Part shown: positions 35,373 to 48,375 of the stretch, piece after piece
Layout: each line of letters begins with the position of its first letter
Position numbering within the stretch: position 1 is the first letter of the stretch
Assembly (NCBI RefSeq): GCF_024055635.1
Contig: NZ_JAMXMB010000032.1
Span: forward strand, 151,231 to 215,230
Source: Microbacterium yannicii
GTDB taxonomy: Bacteria; Actinomycetota; Actinomycetes; Actinomycetales; Microbacteriaceae
Length of the DNA stretch: 64,000 nucleotides
Reading direction: 5' to 3'
Program-made: the position numbers and the translations under genes
The notes under the pieces: generated by a model
What the model was told of the DNA's origin: nothing
Database searches by the model: none
The model's input: the letters and a program-made list of their open reading frames with translations, nothing else

Positions 35373-35406
35373 CTGAGCTTGTCGAAGGGCGCTTCGACAA
35401 GCTCAG
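35373..35406. repeat. 15-bp perfect inverted repeat of the CTTCGACAAGCTCAG family
   Basis: CTGAGCTTGTCGAAG (35373-35387), loop GGCG, CTTCGACAAGCTCAG (35392-35406). A strong hairpin between dnaN and recF. A degenerate half (CTCGACAGGCTCAGGGACC) recurs at about 36770, in the first codons of dciA, so it is a dispersed element. Confidence 0.8.
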
Positions 35407-35439
35407 CGACCGGCCACAGTCTCAGCGACCGGCCACAGT
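35402..35439. repeat. 19-bp tandem repeat, two copies
   Basis: CTCAGCGACCGGCCACAGT is repeated exactly at 35402-35420 and 35421-35439, with a third partial CTCAG. It begins inside the right arm of the inverted repeat, as if part of the element had duplicated. Confidence 0.8.
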
Positions 35440-35477
35440 CTCAGAGGACGGGAGTCCCGGGCGAGACGCCGAGCCCC

Positions 35478-35514
35478 GGTCGTTGAGCGACCGAGGAACG
35501 GGCGAGGCGAAACG
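35478..35514. repeat. GGTCGTTGAGCGA...GGCGAAACG element, copy 1
   Basis: Begins GGTCGTTGAGCGACCGAGG and ends GCGAGGCGAAACG, 27 bases before recF. A related copy lies 21 bases before gyrA at 39472-39502. Confidence 0.65.
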
Positions 35515-35540
35515 TCGCACACTCGAACTAGGCTGACGCA

Positions 35541-36767
35541 GTGATCGTGGAGCACCTGAGTCTCGTCGACTTCCGCAACTATGCGGCCGCCGACGTCGAA
35601 CTCGGGCCCGGCCCGAACGTGTTCGTGGGCCGCAATGGTCAGGGCAAGACGAATCTCGCCGAAGCCATCGCTTTCTTCGCGACGCTGGGCTCCCATCGCG
35701 TGTCGAACGACGCCCCGATGGTGCGCGACGGTGCGGATGCCGCGATCATCCGCGCGCGACTGGCGCACGGCGAGCGGCGGGTCCAGCTCGAGGTGCAGGT
35801 CAACAGGCAGGGCTCGAACAAGGCACGGGTCAACGGCGCCGCGGTGAAGCCGGCCGAACTGCCCCGCTACGCGCAGGTGGTGCTGTTCGCGCCGGAGGAC
35901 CTGCAGATCGTGCGCGGCGACCCGTCCGCGCGCCGCCGTTTCGCGGATCAGCTGCTCGTGCAGCGCGCGCCGCGCATGGCCGGCGTGATCGCCGACTACG
36001 ACCGGGTGCTCAAACAGCGCACCGCGCTGCTCAAATCCGCGAGGGCACGCGGCATCCGCGGCGACGCTCTCTCGACGCTCGACGTCTGGGACGACAAGCT
36101 CGTCTCACTCGGCACACAGCTCATCGCGGCGCGGCTGGCGCTCGCGACCGACCTCGCGACACCGCTCGCCGCCGCGTACACCGCCATCGCGGGGGCCGAC
36201 CACCGCCCCGAGATCGAGTGGGCTCTGTCGGTCGAGGGCGCCGTCACCGACGAGGACGGCGACGGCGGATCGGCTCCTGGCTCCGTCGATGCGCCGGCCG
36301 CTTCGACCGGGACCTCGGCCGACCGCATCGCCGAACTGTTCCGGCAGGCTCTGGCCGCGAAGCGCTCTGCCGAGCTCGACCGCGGGCTCACGCTGGTCGG
36401 TCCGCATCGGGACGATCTGCTGCTGCGCATCCGCGATCTTCCGGTGAAGGGATATGCCTCGCACGGGGAGTCGTGGTCGGTGGCGCTCTCGCTGCGGCTC
36501 GCGTCGGCCGAGCTGCTGCGGGCCGATTCTCGCCTCGGCGATCCGGTGCTCATCCTGGACGACGTGTTCGCCGAGCTCGACACCGATCGCCGTGCCCGGC
36601 TCGCGCAGCTCGCCGCCGACTACGAGCAGGTGGTGGTGACCGCCGCGGTCGAAGGCGACGTCCCCGACGAGCTGCGGGCCCGCATGGTCCGGGTGGAGGC
36701 CGGGCGCATCCTCGCCGCCCCGGAATCTGAGGTGGAAGCGGAGACGGGGGCGGCGGCGGATGACTGA
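35541..36767 (+). CDS. recF: DNA replication and repair protein RecF
   Basis: SMC-like ATPase of 408 residues for gap repair and RecA loading. Walker A is GRNGQGKTNLAEA (about 32-44), the signature region VGPHRDDLLLRI lies near 287 and Walker B LILDDVFAELD near 337. It starts at GTG. The stop overlaps dciA by 8 bases, so the two are coupled. Confidence 0.96.
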   Translation: MIVEHLSLVDFRNYAAADVELGPGPNVFVGRNGQGKTNLAEAIAFFATLGSHRVSNDAPMVRDGADAAIIRARLAHGERRVQLEVQVNRQGSNKARVNGAAVKPAELPRYAQVVLFAPEDLQIVRGDPSARRRFADQLLVQRAPRMAGVIADYDRVLKQRTALLKSARARGIRGDALSTLDVWDDKLVSLGTQLIAARLALATDLATPLAAAYTAIAGADHRPEIEWALSVEGAVTDEDGDGGSAPGSVDAPAASTGTSADRIAELFRQALAAKRSAELDRGLTLVGPHRDDLLLRIRDLPVKGYASHGESWSVALSLRLASAELLRADSRLGDPVLILDDVFAELDTDRRARLAQLAADYEQVVVTAAVEGDVPDELRARMVRVEAGRILAAPESEVEAETGAAADD

Positions 36768-37296
36768 CTCCTCGACAGGCTCAGGGACCGGGGCGGGCGC
36801 GAACGGCGTGCCCGACCGCTCGGACGTGCCCGAGACCATCGCGACCTACCTGCGGCTGAGGGGACTCGAGCCGTCGGCGCGATCGTTCCGCAAGCGCCGC
36901 CGTCGCACGGTCGACGACGAGAACATCCCTTTCGCACCAGGGCGCGACCCGCGCGGAGTGGGCGATGTGATCGCCGACCTCACCCGGGAGGCCGGCTGGA
37001 ACGGTCAGCTGGCCCGCGAGGACGTCGTGCGGGCCTGGGCCGAGGTCGCGGGCGAGGACACCGCTCGGCACACCCGGCCCGTCGCCTTCTCGGAGGGGTC
37101 GCTGACGGTCCAGGCCGACTCCACGGCGTGGGCGAAACAGCTGCAGCTGATGCGCGCGCACATCCTCTCGGAGATCGTCCGGCGCTTCCCCGAGGCGAAG
37201 GTCGACGCGGTCCGCTTCATCGGGCCGGACGTCCCCTCCTGGAAATGGGGTCCCAGAACGATTCCAGGGCGGGGTCCGCGCGATACCTACGGATGA
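36760..37296 (+). CDS. dciA: DUF721 protein, DciA-type helicase loader
   Basis: Protein of 178 residues. The C-terminal DUF721 (DciA) domain spans about 95-165 (VRAWAEVAGEDTARHTRPVA, SEGSLTVQADSTAWAKQLQL). The N terminus includes a Gly/Ser-rich start and a basic KRRRRTVDDEN segment. DciA loads the DnaB helicase in bacteria lacking DnaC or DnaI; the mycobacterial member Rv0004 holds the same position. The first codons overlap a degenerate CTCGACAGGCTCAGG repeat, so the true start may be slightly downstream. Confidence 0.88.
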   Translation: MTDSSTGSGTGAGANGVPDRSDVPETIATYLRLRGLEPSARSFRKRRRRTVDDENIPFAPGRDPRGVGDVIADLTREAGWNGQLAREDVVRAWAEVAGEDTARHTRPVAFSEGSLTVQADSTAWAKQLQLMRAHILSEIVRRFPEAKVDAVRFIGPDVPSWKWGPRTIPGRGPRDTYG

Positions 37297-37375
37297 GGCA
37301 CGTCCGGAGTCCTCCGCACAAGTTTCATCCCGTTAGACAGGCGTAGAGCGCTGTGATCGGGCCGTTACCGGATAG

Positions 37376-39451
<2,076 letters not shown>

Positions 39452-39471
39452 CGCTCGAAGCGACGACCTCA

Positions 39472-39502
39472 GGTCGTTGAACGAGCGAAGCGAGACGAAA
39501 CG
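39472..39502. repeat. GGTCGTTGAACGAGCG...ACGAAACG element, copy 2
   Basis: GGTCGTTGAACGAGCGAAGC followed by GAGACGAAACG, between gyrB and gyrA. It is related to 35478-35514 and like it stands just before a start codon. Confidence 0.65.
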
Positions 39503-39522
39503 CCGAAGACGAAAGACGAGAC

Positions 39523-42155
<2,633 letters not shown>

Positions 42156-42159
<4 letters not shown>

Positions 42160-42560
42160 GCACGGTAGCCGACAAGCTCGCAAAGAAATCCAGTCACAAG
42201 ACCAGCGCCAAGCAGGTGCGCCTGCGGCTGGTGTACGTGGACTTCTGGTCCGCGGTGAAGCTGTCCTTCCTGGCTGCGATCGCCATCGCGGTCGTGACGG
42301 TCGTCTCCTTCGTGATGGTCTTCCTGGTGGTCTCCACCACCGGCCTCATCGGCAAGGCCGACGAGTTCTTCTCGAGCTTCTCGGATGGCAGCATCCTGCT
42401 GTCGGATTTCGTGAGCTTCCCGCAGGTCCTGGCCTTCTCGGCTGTCGTCGCGATCCTGAACCTGGTGGTCGTCACGGTGCTCGGCGCCGTGATCGCCGGC
42501 ATCTACAACCTCGCCGTCAAGGTGACCGGCGGCCTCCTCGTCGGCTTCACCTCGAACTGA
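42156..42560 (+). CDS. DUF3566 membrane protein
   Basis: Protein of 134 residues with a basic N-terminal segment and two membrane helices (about 37-62 and 88-122). DUF3566 genes directly follow gyrA across actinobacteria (the Rv0007 position). The overlap with gyrA implies coupling. The function of the family is not established. Confidence 0.9.
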
Positions 42561-42572
42561 CGCACGGCGTCC

Positions 42573-42609
42573 GAGCGCCGGCATCCGTGGACTGCGGATG
42601 CCGGCGCTC
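42573..42609. terminator. 15-bp stem between convergent genes
   Basis: GAGCGCCGGCATCCG, a 7-base loop and its exact complement. No T run; placement between convergent stops suggests a bidirectional terminator or transcript end. Confidence 0.65.
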
Positions 42610-42624
42610 GCGTCTGTGCGGACG

Positions 42625-43350
42625 TCAGACGACCGTCGTGCCGAGCAGCGTGCCGATGAGCCAGGTGACGACGAGCGCCAGTGCGCCACCTACCACGAGC
42701 CGCATGGCCGCGCGCAGACGCGGAGCGCCGCCGAGACTGGCCGACACGATGCCGGTGGCGGCGAGGGCGAGCAGAACCGCCACGAACGTCACAGGCACGC
42801 GCCACTCGGGCGGCGGCAGCAGGATCGCGAGGAGCGGCAGCAGCGCGCCGAGAGTGAATGCCACCGCCGACGAGACGGCCGCGTGCCACGGGTTCACCAG
42901 GTCGTTCTGATCGATGTGCAGCTCCACCTCCAGGTGAGCCGAAAGCGCGTCGTGTGCCGTCAGCTCGGTGGCGACCTGACGCGCCGTCTCGTCCGTCAGC
43001 CCCCGGTCGCGATACAGCTGCGTCAGTTCTTCGAACTCCTGCTCCGGCATGTCGCGCAGCTCGCCGCGTTCCTTGGCGATGAGCGCTCGCTCCGAGTCTC
43101 GCTGGCTGCTCACCGACACGTACTCACCGAGCGCCATCGAGATGGCGCCGCCGACGAGTCCGGCGATGCCCGCCGTGAACAGCGCGCCGGTGTCGGTGGT
43201 GGCGCCGGCCACGCCGACGACGAGCGCGGCGACCGACACGATGCCGTCGTTGGCGCCGAGCACGCCGGCACGCAGCCAGTTCAGTCGCTGCCCGAGCCCA
43301 CCGCCGTGGGGCTCGCCCGGATGAGAGGTCGCGGTCACCTGTCCAGTCAA
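42625..43350 (-). CDS. VIT1/CCC1-family transporter (Fe/Mn)
   Basis: Membrane protein of 241 residues with five predicted helices. GVLGANDGIVSVAALVVGVA and GAISMALGEYVSVSSQRD are the family hallmarks, followed by an acidic cytoplasmic segment (QEFEELTQLYRDRGL). Homologues move iron or manganese out of the cytoplasm or into compartments. It is a single gene opposite to the gyrase run and diverges from tRNA-Ile. Confidence 0.9.
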   Translation of the reverse strand: MTGQVTATSHPGEPHGGGLGQRLNWLRAGVLGANDGIVSVAALVVGVAGATTDTGALFTAGIAGLVGGAISMALGEYVSVSSQRDSERALIAKERGELRDMPEQEFEELTQLYRDRGLTDETARQVATELTAHDALSAHLEVELHIDQNDLVNPWHAAVSSAVAFTLGALLPLLAILLPPPEWRVPVTFVAVLLALAATGIVSASLGGAPRLRAAMRLVVGGALALVVTWLIGTLLGTTVV

Positions 43351-43360
43351 CCAGCACGAT

Positions 43361-43389
43361 TCGTGAAATCGCGCTCCGTCGGGTAAAGT
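43361..43389 (+). promoter_or_regulatory. Candidate promoter for tRNA-Ile/tRNA-Ala
   Basis: TCGTGA, 17 bases, TAAAGT, ending 36 bases before the tRNA. The -10 is good and the -35 weak. Confidence 0.5.
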
Positions 43390-43425
43390 CTTGGAGGTTG
43401 CGGGGCGCAGGTCCCGCAGTCATTC

Positions 43426-43499
43426 GGGGCTATAGCTCAGGCGGTTAGAGCGCTTCACTGATAATGAAGAGGTCCCAGGTTCAAGTCCTGGTAGCCCCA
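43426..43499 (+). tRNA. tRNA-Ile (GAT anticodon)
   Basis: Full cloverleaf of 74 bases: acceptor GGGGCTA pairs with TAGCCCC, anticodon loop CTGATAA, T loop TTCAAGT. CCA is not encoded beyond the first base. Confidence 0.97.
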
Positions 43500-43511
43500 C
43501 TCCACAGCCCC

Positions 43512-43584
43512 GGGGCCTTAGCTCAGTTGGTAGAGCGCCTGCTTTGCAAGCAGGATGTCAGGAGTTCGAATCTCCTAGGCTCCA
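43512..43584 (+). tRNA. tRNA-Ala (TGC anticodon)
   Basis: Cloverleaf of 73 bases: acceptor GGGGCCT with AGGCTCC (one G-T pair), anticodon loop TTTGCAA, T loop TTCGAAT. The Ile-Ala pair after gyrA is conserved in actinobacteria and here is not inside an rRNA operon. Confidence 0.97.
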
Positions 43585-43594
43585 CGACACGAAG

Positions 43595-43623
43595 AAGCCG
43601 GCCCGGTGGGTCGGCTTTTCTTC
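43595..43623 (+). terminator. Terminator after tRNA-Ala
   Basis: AAGCCGGCCC, GGT loop, GGGTCGGCTT then TTCTTCG; a 10-bp stem with one G-T pair and a T-rich end. Confidence 0.75.
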
Positions 43624-43658
43624 GTTCTCCCCATCGTCGTCCGCGGGTATGGTGAAGC

Positions 43659-44096
43659 ATGGACCTGCGCGTCGCAGCCTACGCGGTGATCGTCGACGAA
43701 GACGACCGCATGCTGCTCGCCCACTGGAACGAAGGCCGTCGCTCCGCGTGGACGCTGCCCGGCGGCGGCCTCGAAGAGGGCGAAGACCCTGAGCATGCCG
43801 CACGCCGCGAAGTCAGGGAGGAGACGGGCTATCGCGTCGCGATCGACGCACTGCTCGGCATCCATTCCCGCGTCATCCCCGCCGGCCGGCGGCTGGTGCC
43901 GGGCGCGGAGCTTCCCCTGCACACGCTGCGGATCGTCTACCGCGCCCGCATCACGGGCGGGCGTCTGCGCAACGAGACCAACGGCACGACGGATCGTGCC
44001 GAATGGTTCCCGCTCCGCGAGGTGCGCGCACTGCAGCGCGTGAAGCTCGTCGACATCGCGCTGGAAATGGCCGGGGTCGAACTGCCGGCGTCGTGA
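43659..44096 (+). CDS. NUDIX hydrolase
   Basis: Protein of 145 residues with a complete Nudix box (GGGLEEGEDPEHAARREV, then REETGY, about 36-58). It would hydrolyse a nucleoside diphosphate linked to another moiety; the substrate is not predictable. It is a monocistronic gene after the tRNA pair. Downstream, the deacylase gene converges. Confidence 0.9.
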   Translation: MDLRVAAYAVIVDEDDRMLLAHWNEGRRSAWTLPGGGLEEGEDPEHAARREVREETGYRVAIDALLGIHSRVIPAGRRLVPGAELPLHTLRIVYRARITGGRLRNETNGTTDRAEWFPLREVRALQRVKLVDIALEMAGVELPAS

Positions 44097-44126
44097 CGGG
44101 CGCTGTCGTGGCGGGCGAGGCGGCCG

Positions 44127-44624
44127 TCAGTCGATCGGCTGGGAGATGTCGGCCACCGTCGCCCCGTAGGCGGCGATGAGGTCGTCGGCGTCGACGAACG
44201 CGCTGTAGCCGTGTGCGCCGGCACCCATGGCGATGCGCCGGCCGGTGATCTCGCTGTCGGCATAGACCGGCCAGTCGTGCGTGCTTCCGAGCGGCACGAT
44301 CGTGCCGCGCTCGTAGCCGGTGGCGGCGAGGGCACGCTGGGCATCAGGAAGCTGGAGCTTGTTGACCCCGACGACCGCCCGCAGCTTCGGCCACGAGATC
44401 GCACGGTCGCCGGGGATCAGTGCGAACAGGTAGGTGTCGTCACTGCGCTTGACCACGAGGGTCTTCACGATCCCCGACGGCGGGATGCCGAGGATCTCGG
44501 CCGCCTCGGTCAGACTGTTCGCCGCCGGACGCTCGCGGATCTCGACCGTCAGACCGCGCTCGGAGGCCGCCGCGCGCACGCGGTCGACCCCCGTCAGAGC
44601 CTCGCCCGTGGTGGGCTCAGGCAT
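44127..44624 (-). CDS. YbaK/EbsC-family aminoacyl-tRNA deacylase
   Basis: Protein of 165 residues from the ATG at 44624. ANSLTEAAEILGIPPSGIVKTLVV and the following strand carry the lysine used by YbaK/ProX-type editing enzymes, and GAGAHGYSAFVDADDL is the C-terminal signature. The family removes mischarged amino acids, such as Cys or Ala on tRNA-Pro. The start overlaps the upstream membrane gene by 8 bases. The exact specificity is unknown. Confidence 0.87.
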   Translation of the reverse strand: MPEPTTGEALTGVDRVRAAASERGLTVEIRERPAANSLTEAAEILGIPPSGIVKTLVVKRSDDTYLFALIPGDRAISWPKLRAVVGVNKLQLPDAQRALAATGYERGTIVPLGSTHDWPVYADSEITGRRIAMGAGAHGYSAFVDADDLIAAYGATVADISQPID

Positions 44625-45189
44625 CCGGGGCGCGCAGCGGATCGTCCGCGACCCAGAGCTCGTCGTCGGCGCGGAGAGTCTGCCACGCCGCGTACAGGAC
44701 GCCGACCGCTGCCGCGACACCGAGGATGATGGCGATCACGCCGCCGGCGCCGATGCCCTTCTTCTGCGGTGCGGCGCGGTCCAGCCGGGCCGAGAGATAG
44801 CGAGTCGCCTCACGGGCGTACTTGTCGGCCTTCTTGCCGTACTTCTTCGGGTCGGGTCGTTCGAGCCCGTGACCGCCGGCGAGGTGGGCGCGCGTGTCGT
44901 TCGCCGCGTCCCACACCGACAGCGCCGAGCCGACGACGGCACCCGCGGCGGGGATCACCGTGCTGCTGACGACCTTCTTGCCCTTTTCTACGTAGGGCGC
45001 GGCGTACCTCTCGTAGCCGGCCTGCACCTGCGGCTTGACCTGCTCGCGGCCGAAGTGTCCGAGCTGGCGACTGGCCTCTCGAGCGACGGACGCGGCCTCA
45101 CCGACCAGCACCTGCTGTGTCTCCCACAGCTGATTCGCCTGCTTCTGAAGCTTCTCGAGTTCCTTCTTGCGCTTGCGGCTGACGCTCAC
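44617..45189 (-). CDS. Conserved membrane protein, N-terminal coiled coil, one C-terminal helix
   Basis: Protein of 190 residues from a GTG at 45189 with GGAGGG six bases before. The basic Lys-rich helical N terminus (SRKRKKELEKLQKQANQLWE) is followed by a likely amphipathic middle, then one membrane helix (about 148-170, IGAGGVIAIILGVAAAVGVLY) and an acidic end. The function is not recognised. It lies between a cyclophilin gene and the deacylase, overlapping the latter. Confidence 0.75.
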   Translation of the reverse strand: MSVSRKRKKELEKLQKQANQLWETQQVLVGEAASVAREASRQLGHFGREQVKPQVQAGYERYAAPYVEKGKKVVSSTVIPAAGAVVGSALSVWDAANDTRAHLAGGHGLERPDPKKYGKKADKYAREATRYLSARLDRAAPQKKGIGAGGVIAIILGVAAAVGVLYAAWQTLRADDELWVADDPLRAPDA

Positions 45190-45285
45190 GGTTGCCCTCC
45201 CTGTCGTGGGGATGTCGGTCTCCCCATCTTGCCAGACCCCCGCCGAGACGGGAGGGGTTGCACCGAACTCTGAGACAATGTAGAA

Positions 45286-45858
45286 ATGCCGCTTCACACA
45301 GCAGTCGCAACGATCCACACCAACTACGGCGACATCGTCGTCAACCTGTTCGGCGATCACGCCCCCCGCACCGTGCAGAACTTCGTCGGGCTGTCCGACG
45401 GTTCGCAGGCATGGACGCACCCGGGGACCGGCAAGCCGGGCGAGGGCCCGCTGTACAAGGACGTCATCTTCCACCGTGTCATCTCGGGCTTCATGATCCA
45501 GGGCGGCGACCCGCTCGGCCAGGGCGTGGGCGGACCGGGCTACAACTTCAACGACGAGATCAACAACGAGCTCACGTTCACCGCGCCGTACAAGCTCGCC
45601 ATGGCCAATGCCGGCCTCCGCCGCAACGCGATCACCGGCCAGCCCGAGGGCACCAACGGCTCGCAGTTCTTCATCACCGTTCCCGGCCAGGGCGGCCGCG
45701 GGCCCGAGTGGCTGCAGGGCAAGCACACGATCTTCGGCGAGGTCGCCGACGACGCCTCGAAGGCCGTCGTCGACACCATCGCCGAGGTGCCGACGGCCGC
45801 CGGCGACCGCCCGGTCGAGCCGGTCGTCATCGAGTCGATCGACATCGCCTCGGCCTGA
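45286..45858 (+). CDS. ppiA: Peptidyl-prolyl cis-trans isomerase, cyclophilin type
   Basis: Cyclophilin of 190 residues with the catalytic FHRVISGFMIQGGDP (about 64-78), NGSQFFITV and KHTIFGEV. It has no signal peptide, so cytoplasmic. A cyclophilin shortly after gyrA is a standard actinobacterial arrangement. It accelerates proline isomerisation in folding proteins. Confidence 0.95.
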   Translation: MPLHTAVATIHTNYGDIVVNLFGDHAPRTVQNFVGLSDGSQAWTHPGTGKPGEGPLYKDVIFHRVISGFMIQGGDPLGQGVGGPGYNFNDEINNELTFTAPYKLAMANAGLRRNAITGQPEGTNGSQFFITVPGQGGRGPEWLQGKHTIFGEVADDASKAVVDTIAEVPTAAGDRPVEPVVIESIDIASA

Positions 45859-45969
45859 TCTTCCGCGCGCCGGGCGTGCGGCGGCACGACGCCGCACGCC
45901 CGGACCCGCCGCGGCCCTGAGCCGGCAACCCACAGCACAGAGCCAACTCAAGACACAGACGGGCACCGC

Positions 45970-46893
45970 GTGAGCACCGACGACTTCCAGCGCAACCGCG
46001 ACAACTTCTGCTACCGGCATCCCGACCGGCAGAGCTTCGTCCTCTGCCAGCGATGCCTGCGCACGATCTGCCCCGAGTGCCAGACGCCCGCCGCCGTCGG
46101 CGTGATCTGCCCCGAATGCCTCCGCGACCAGCAGAAGACCCAGTCTCCGGCACAGCGCAAGGCCGAGCGCCGGTGGACGCGGCCGCGGGCCGCGTCGGTG
46201 TCCTCTGCCGCGTCGTCGGGCCGCCCGATCGTCACGTATGCGCTCATCGGCATCACCGTCTTCGTGTACCTCCTGCAGCTCATACCGGGGTTCGGCGACA
46301 CCGTCACGGGTGCCTTCATGTTCACGCCGGCGTATCTCTACCCGGCCTGGTTCGGCGTCTTCGAGCCCTGGCGCCTGATCACGGTGCTCTTCGTGCACGA
46401 CTCCGGCGGAATCTGGCACGTGGCCCTCAACATGCTGGCGCTGTGGATGCTCGGTCGCAGCCTCGAGCCGCTCCTCGGACGCGGCAGATTCCTCACCCTG
46501 TACCTGCTGAGCGGTCTCGGCGGTTCCGTCGCGGTCACCCTGCTGGGTTTCGACACCTTCGTGGTGGGCGCCTCCGGCGCGATCTACGGGTTGTTCGGCG
46601 CCCTGCTCATCATCGGCCGCCACATCGGCGCGAACATCACCGGGATCATCGTGGTGCTCGGCATCAACCTCGTCATCACGTTCCTTCCCCTGCTGTACGG
46701 CGGCGGGGTCCGCGTGTCGTGGCAGGCGCACGTCGGCGGCCTGCTCGTCGGACTGCTGGTCGCATTCATCTTCACGCGGACGCGCGCCGTGCGGCAGCGG
46801 CGACTGCAGATCGGTCTGCTCGTCGCTGTGGGCGTCGGCCTGGTCGCGCTGCTGTTCGTGCCCGCGATCTTCCCCGCCCTCGTCGTGTCGTAG
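45970..46893 (+). CDS. Rhomboid-family intramembrane serine protease with N-terminal zinc-binding segment
   Basis: Protein of 307 residues starting at GTG. The first 60 residues contain CYRHP, CQRC, CPEC and CPEC motifs resembling a B-box-like zinc finger. Six membrane helices follow, with HVALNMLALWMLG, catalytic Ser in VGASGAIYGL and catalytic His in WQAHVGGLLVG. Rhomboids cut membrane proteins within the bilayer; the target is unknown. It is followed by a DnaA box, a palindrome and a shared terminator. Confidence 0.92.
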   Translation: MSTDDFQRNRDNFCYRHPDRQSFVLCQRCLRTICPECQTPAAVGVICPECLRDQQKTQSPAQRKAERRWTRPRAASVSSAASSGRPIVTYALIGITVFVYLLQLIPGFGDTVTGAFMFTPAYLYPAWFGVFEPWRLITVLFVHDSGGIWHVALNMLALWMLGRSLEPLLGRGRFLTLYLLSGLGGSVAVTLLGFDTFVVGASGAIYGLFGALLIIGRHIGANITGIIVVLGINLVITFLPLLYGGGVRVSWQAHVGGLLVGLLVAFIFTRTRAVRQRRLQIGLLVAVGVGLVALLFVPAIFPALVVS

Positions 46894-46919
46894 GCGCTTC
46901 GCCGCCTGCCGAAAGCGAG

Positions 46920-46928
46920 TTATCCACA
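46920..46928 (+). promoter_or_regulatory. Isolated perfect DnaA box TTATCCACA
   Basis: Exact box 12.7 kb right of oriC, with a second partial GTCCACA at about 46933-46939. It lies next to the palindrome at 46981. It could titrate DnaA or regulate neighbours. Confidence 0.7.
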
Positions 46929-46980
46929 GGTTCGTCCACAGCCTGGGGAGAATGACACGGGTGTAATTCACAGGTGTTAA

Positions 46981-47000
46981 CAGAGTTGTTAACAACTCTG
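46981..47000. repeat. 20-bp perfect palindrome
   Basis: CAGAGTTGTTAACAACTCTG, unusually AT-rich for this genome, preceded by a further GGTGTTAAC. The centre GTTAAC also occurs in oriC at about 34012. It may be a protein-binding site or a cruciform-prone spot. Confidence 0.85.
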
Positions 47001-47053
47001 GATGCCGCACCCTGGTGCCGCCCGCGACGGCGAGTCCCGGCATCCGCGCACGG

Positions 47054-47087
47054 AAAAGCCCCGGTCGCCGTAGACCGGGGCTCTCTT
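47054..47087. terminator. Bidirectional terminator between rhomboid gene and crgA
   Basis: AGCCCCGGTC, 6-base loop, GACCGGGGCT, with AAAA on the left and CTCTTT on the right; it would serve both convergent genes. Confidence 0.85.
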
Positions 47088-47100
47088 TCGCAGGAAGTCG

Positions 47101-47340
47101 CTATCGCCAGCGCGTCGTCATGAGGAAGCCGATGAAGGCGATGCCGAAGCCGATCACCAGGTTCCATGCACCGATGTCGGGAATCGGGAACGCCATGCCG
47201 CTCAGGTAGAAGACGAGGATCCAGATCAGGCCGATGAGCATCAGTCCGATCATGATGGGCTTGAACCACACCGGGTTGGGTGCGGCCTCGCCTTCTGCGC
47301 GCTCGACGAGCGAGTCGTCGTCTTTGCCGGGTCGTGCCAT
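47101..47340 (-). CDS. crgA: Cell division protein CrgA
   Basis: Protein of 79 residues with a short polar N terminus, NPVWFKPIMIGLMLIGLIW and a second membrane helix ending FIGFLMTTRWR. CrgA joins the divisome and affects FtsZ and PbpB placement in actinobacteria. It diverges from the sortase gene by 55 bases. Confidence 0.93.
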   Translation of the reverse strand: MARPGKDDDSLVERAEGEAAPNPVWFKPIMIGLMLIGLIWILVFYLSGMAFPIPDIGAWNLVIGFGIAFIGFLMTTRWR

Positions 47341-47395
47341 GGTGAAGAGTCTAACTGCCAGCAGACCCCAACCCTTGCTGTGCGAGAATCCCCCT

Positions 47396-48187
47396 GTGGA
47401 TGAAGCGGTATCCGGTCTGGGGCGCGCCGCGCGACGGGAGCAGCACCCGCCCCGGCGCACGTCCGTCGTCGGCGTCATCGGCGAGGTGCTCATCACCGCC
47501 GGCGTCATCGTGCTTCTCTACGTCGTCTGGCAGCTGTGGGTCGGTGATCTGATCTACGGCGCCGAGCGGAATGCCGAGGGCACCCAGCTCTCGCAGGAAT
47601 GGGCGGAGCAGTACGAGGGCGACGATCCCGTCGTCGCCGCGCCCGAGCCGGATCCGTCCGCACCGGCGACTCCGGTCACCGTGCCCCCGCCCGTGCTGCC
47701 CGAGGCCGGCGACGGCGAGACGTTCGCCGTCATGCGCATTCCCCGATTCGGGTCGGACTACATCGTGCCGATGGCAGGCGGTGTCACCCGTTCCCGGACT
47801 CTCGACCCGATCGGCATCGGCCACTACCCCGGCACCAAGATGCCGGGCGAGGCCGGCAACTTCGCCGTCGCCGCTCACCGCACCACGTGGGGCAAGCCCT
47901 TCAACCGGATCGCCGACCTCCACGTCGGCGACGCCATCGTCGTCGAGACGCAGGACGGCTGGTACACCTATCGCTTCCGGACGCTCCAGTACGTCCGCCC
48001 GAACGAGGTCGACGTGCTCCTTCCCGTGCCGCAGGCGATGGACGTCCCCGCCGGGACGGCCTACATCACCATGACGAGCTGCAGCCCCATGTACGCCATG
48101 ACAGAGCGCATCGTCGCCTACGGCGTGTTCGAGTCGTTCACGCCGCGCACCGCCGGCGAGCCGGCATCTCTCCAGGCGGTGGCCTGA
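47396..48187 (+). CDS. srtE: Class E sortase
   Basis: Membrane-bound transpeptidase of 263 residues from a GTG at 47396. A membrane helix at about 25-48 is followed by a Pro-rich linker and the catalytic domain with His161 (AAHRTT), Cys229 (TSCSP) and Arg238 (TERIVAYG). Class E enzymes prefer LAxTG signals and attach proteins to peptidoglycan. The protease at the right end of this window carries LAATG and may be a substrate. The stop shares a base with the next gene. Confidence 0.92.
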   Translation: MDEAVSGLGRAARREQHPPRRTSVVGVIGEVLITAGVIVLLYVVWQLWVGDLIYGAERNAEGTQLSQEWAEQYEGDDPVVAAPEPDPSAPATPVTVPPPVLPEAGDGETFAVMRIPRFGSDYIVPMAGGVTRSRTLDPIGIGHYPGTKMPGEAGNFAVAAHRTTWGKPFNRIADLHVGDAIVVETQDGWYTYRFRTLQYVRPNEVDVLLPVPQAMDVPAGTAYITMTSCSPMYAMTERIVAYGVFESFTPRTAGEPASLQAVA

Positions 48188-48375
48188 TGTACGCGGCGCT
48201 GTGGCGCGTGCTTCCCGGACCGTGGTGGGTGCGGGTGCTCATCCTGCTGGTCCTCGTCGCGGCGGTCCTCTACGGACTGCTGTTCTACGTCTTCCCCTGG
48301 GTGAGCCAGTTCGTGAACCCGCAGGATGTCACGGTCGGCCTTCCCGTCGCGCCGACCGGTGCGCCGGTGTCGTGA
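48187..48375 (+). CDS. Small single-pass membrane protein
   Basis: Protein of 62 residues with one membrane helix (about 15-38, VRVLILLVLVAAVLYGLLFYV). It is coupled on both sides: its ATG shares a base with the sortase stop and its own stop overlaps the amidotransferase start (GTGA). This tight packing supports a real gene. The function is unknown. Confidence 0.75.
   Translation: MYAALWRVLPGPWWVRVLILLVLVAAVLYGLLFYVFPWVSQFVNPQDVTVGLPVAPTGAPVS

Noticed and set aside
43426..43584. rRNA operon spacer suggested by the tRNA-Ile/tRNA-Ala pair
   Set aside because: No 16S or 23S sequence flanks the pair; the arrangement after gyrA is known in actinobacteria.
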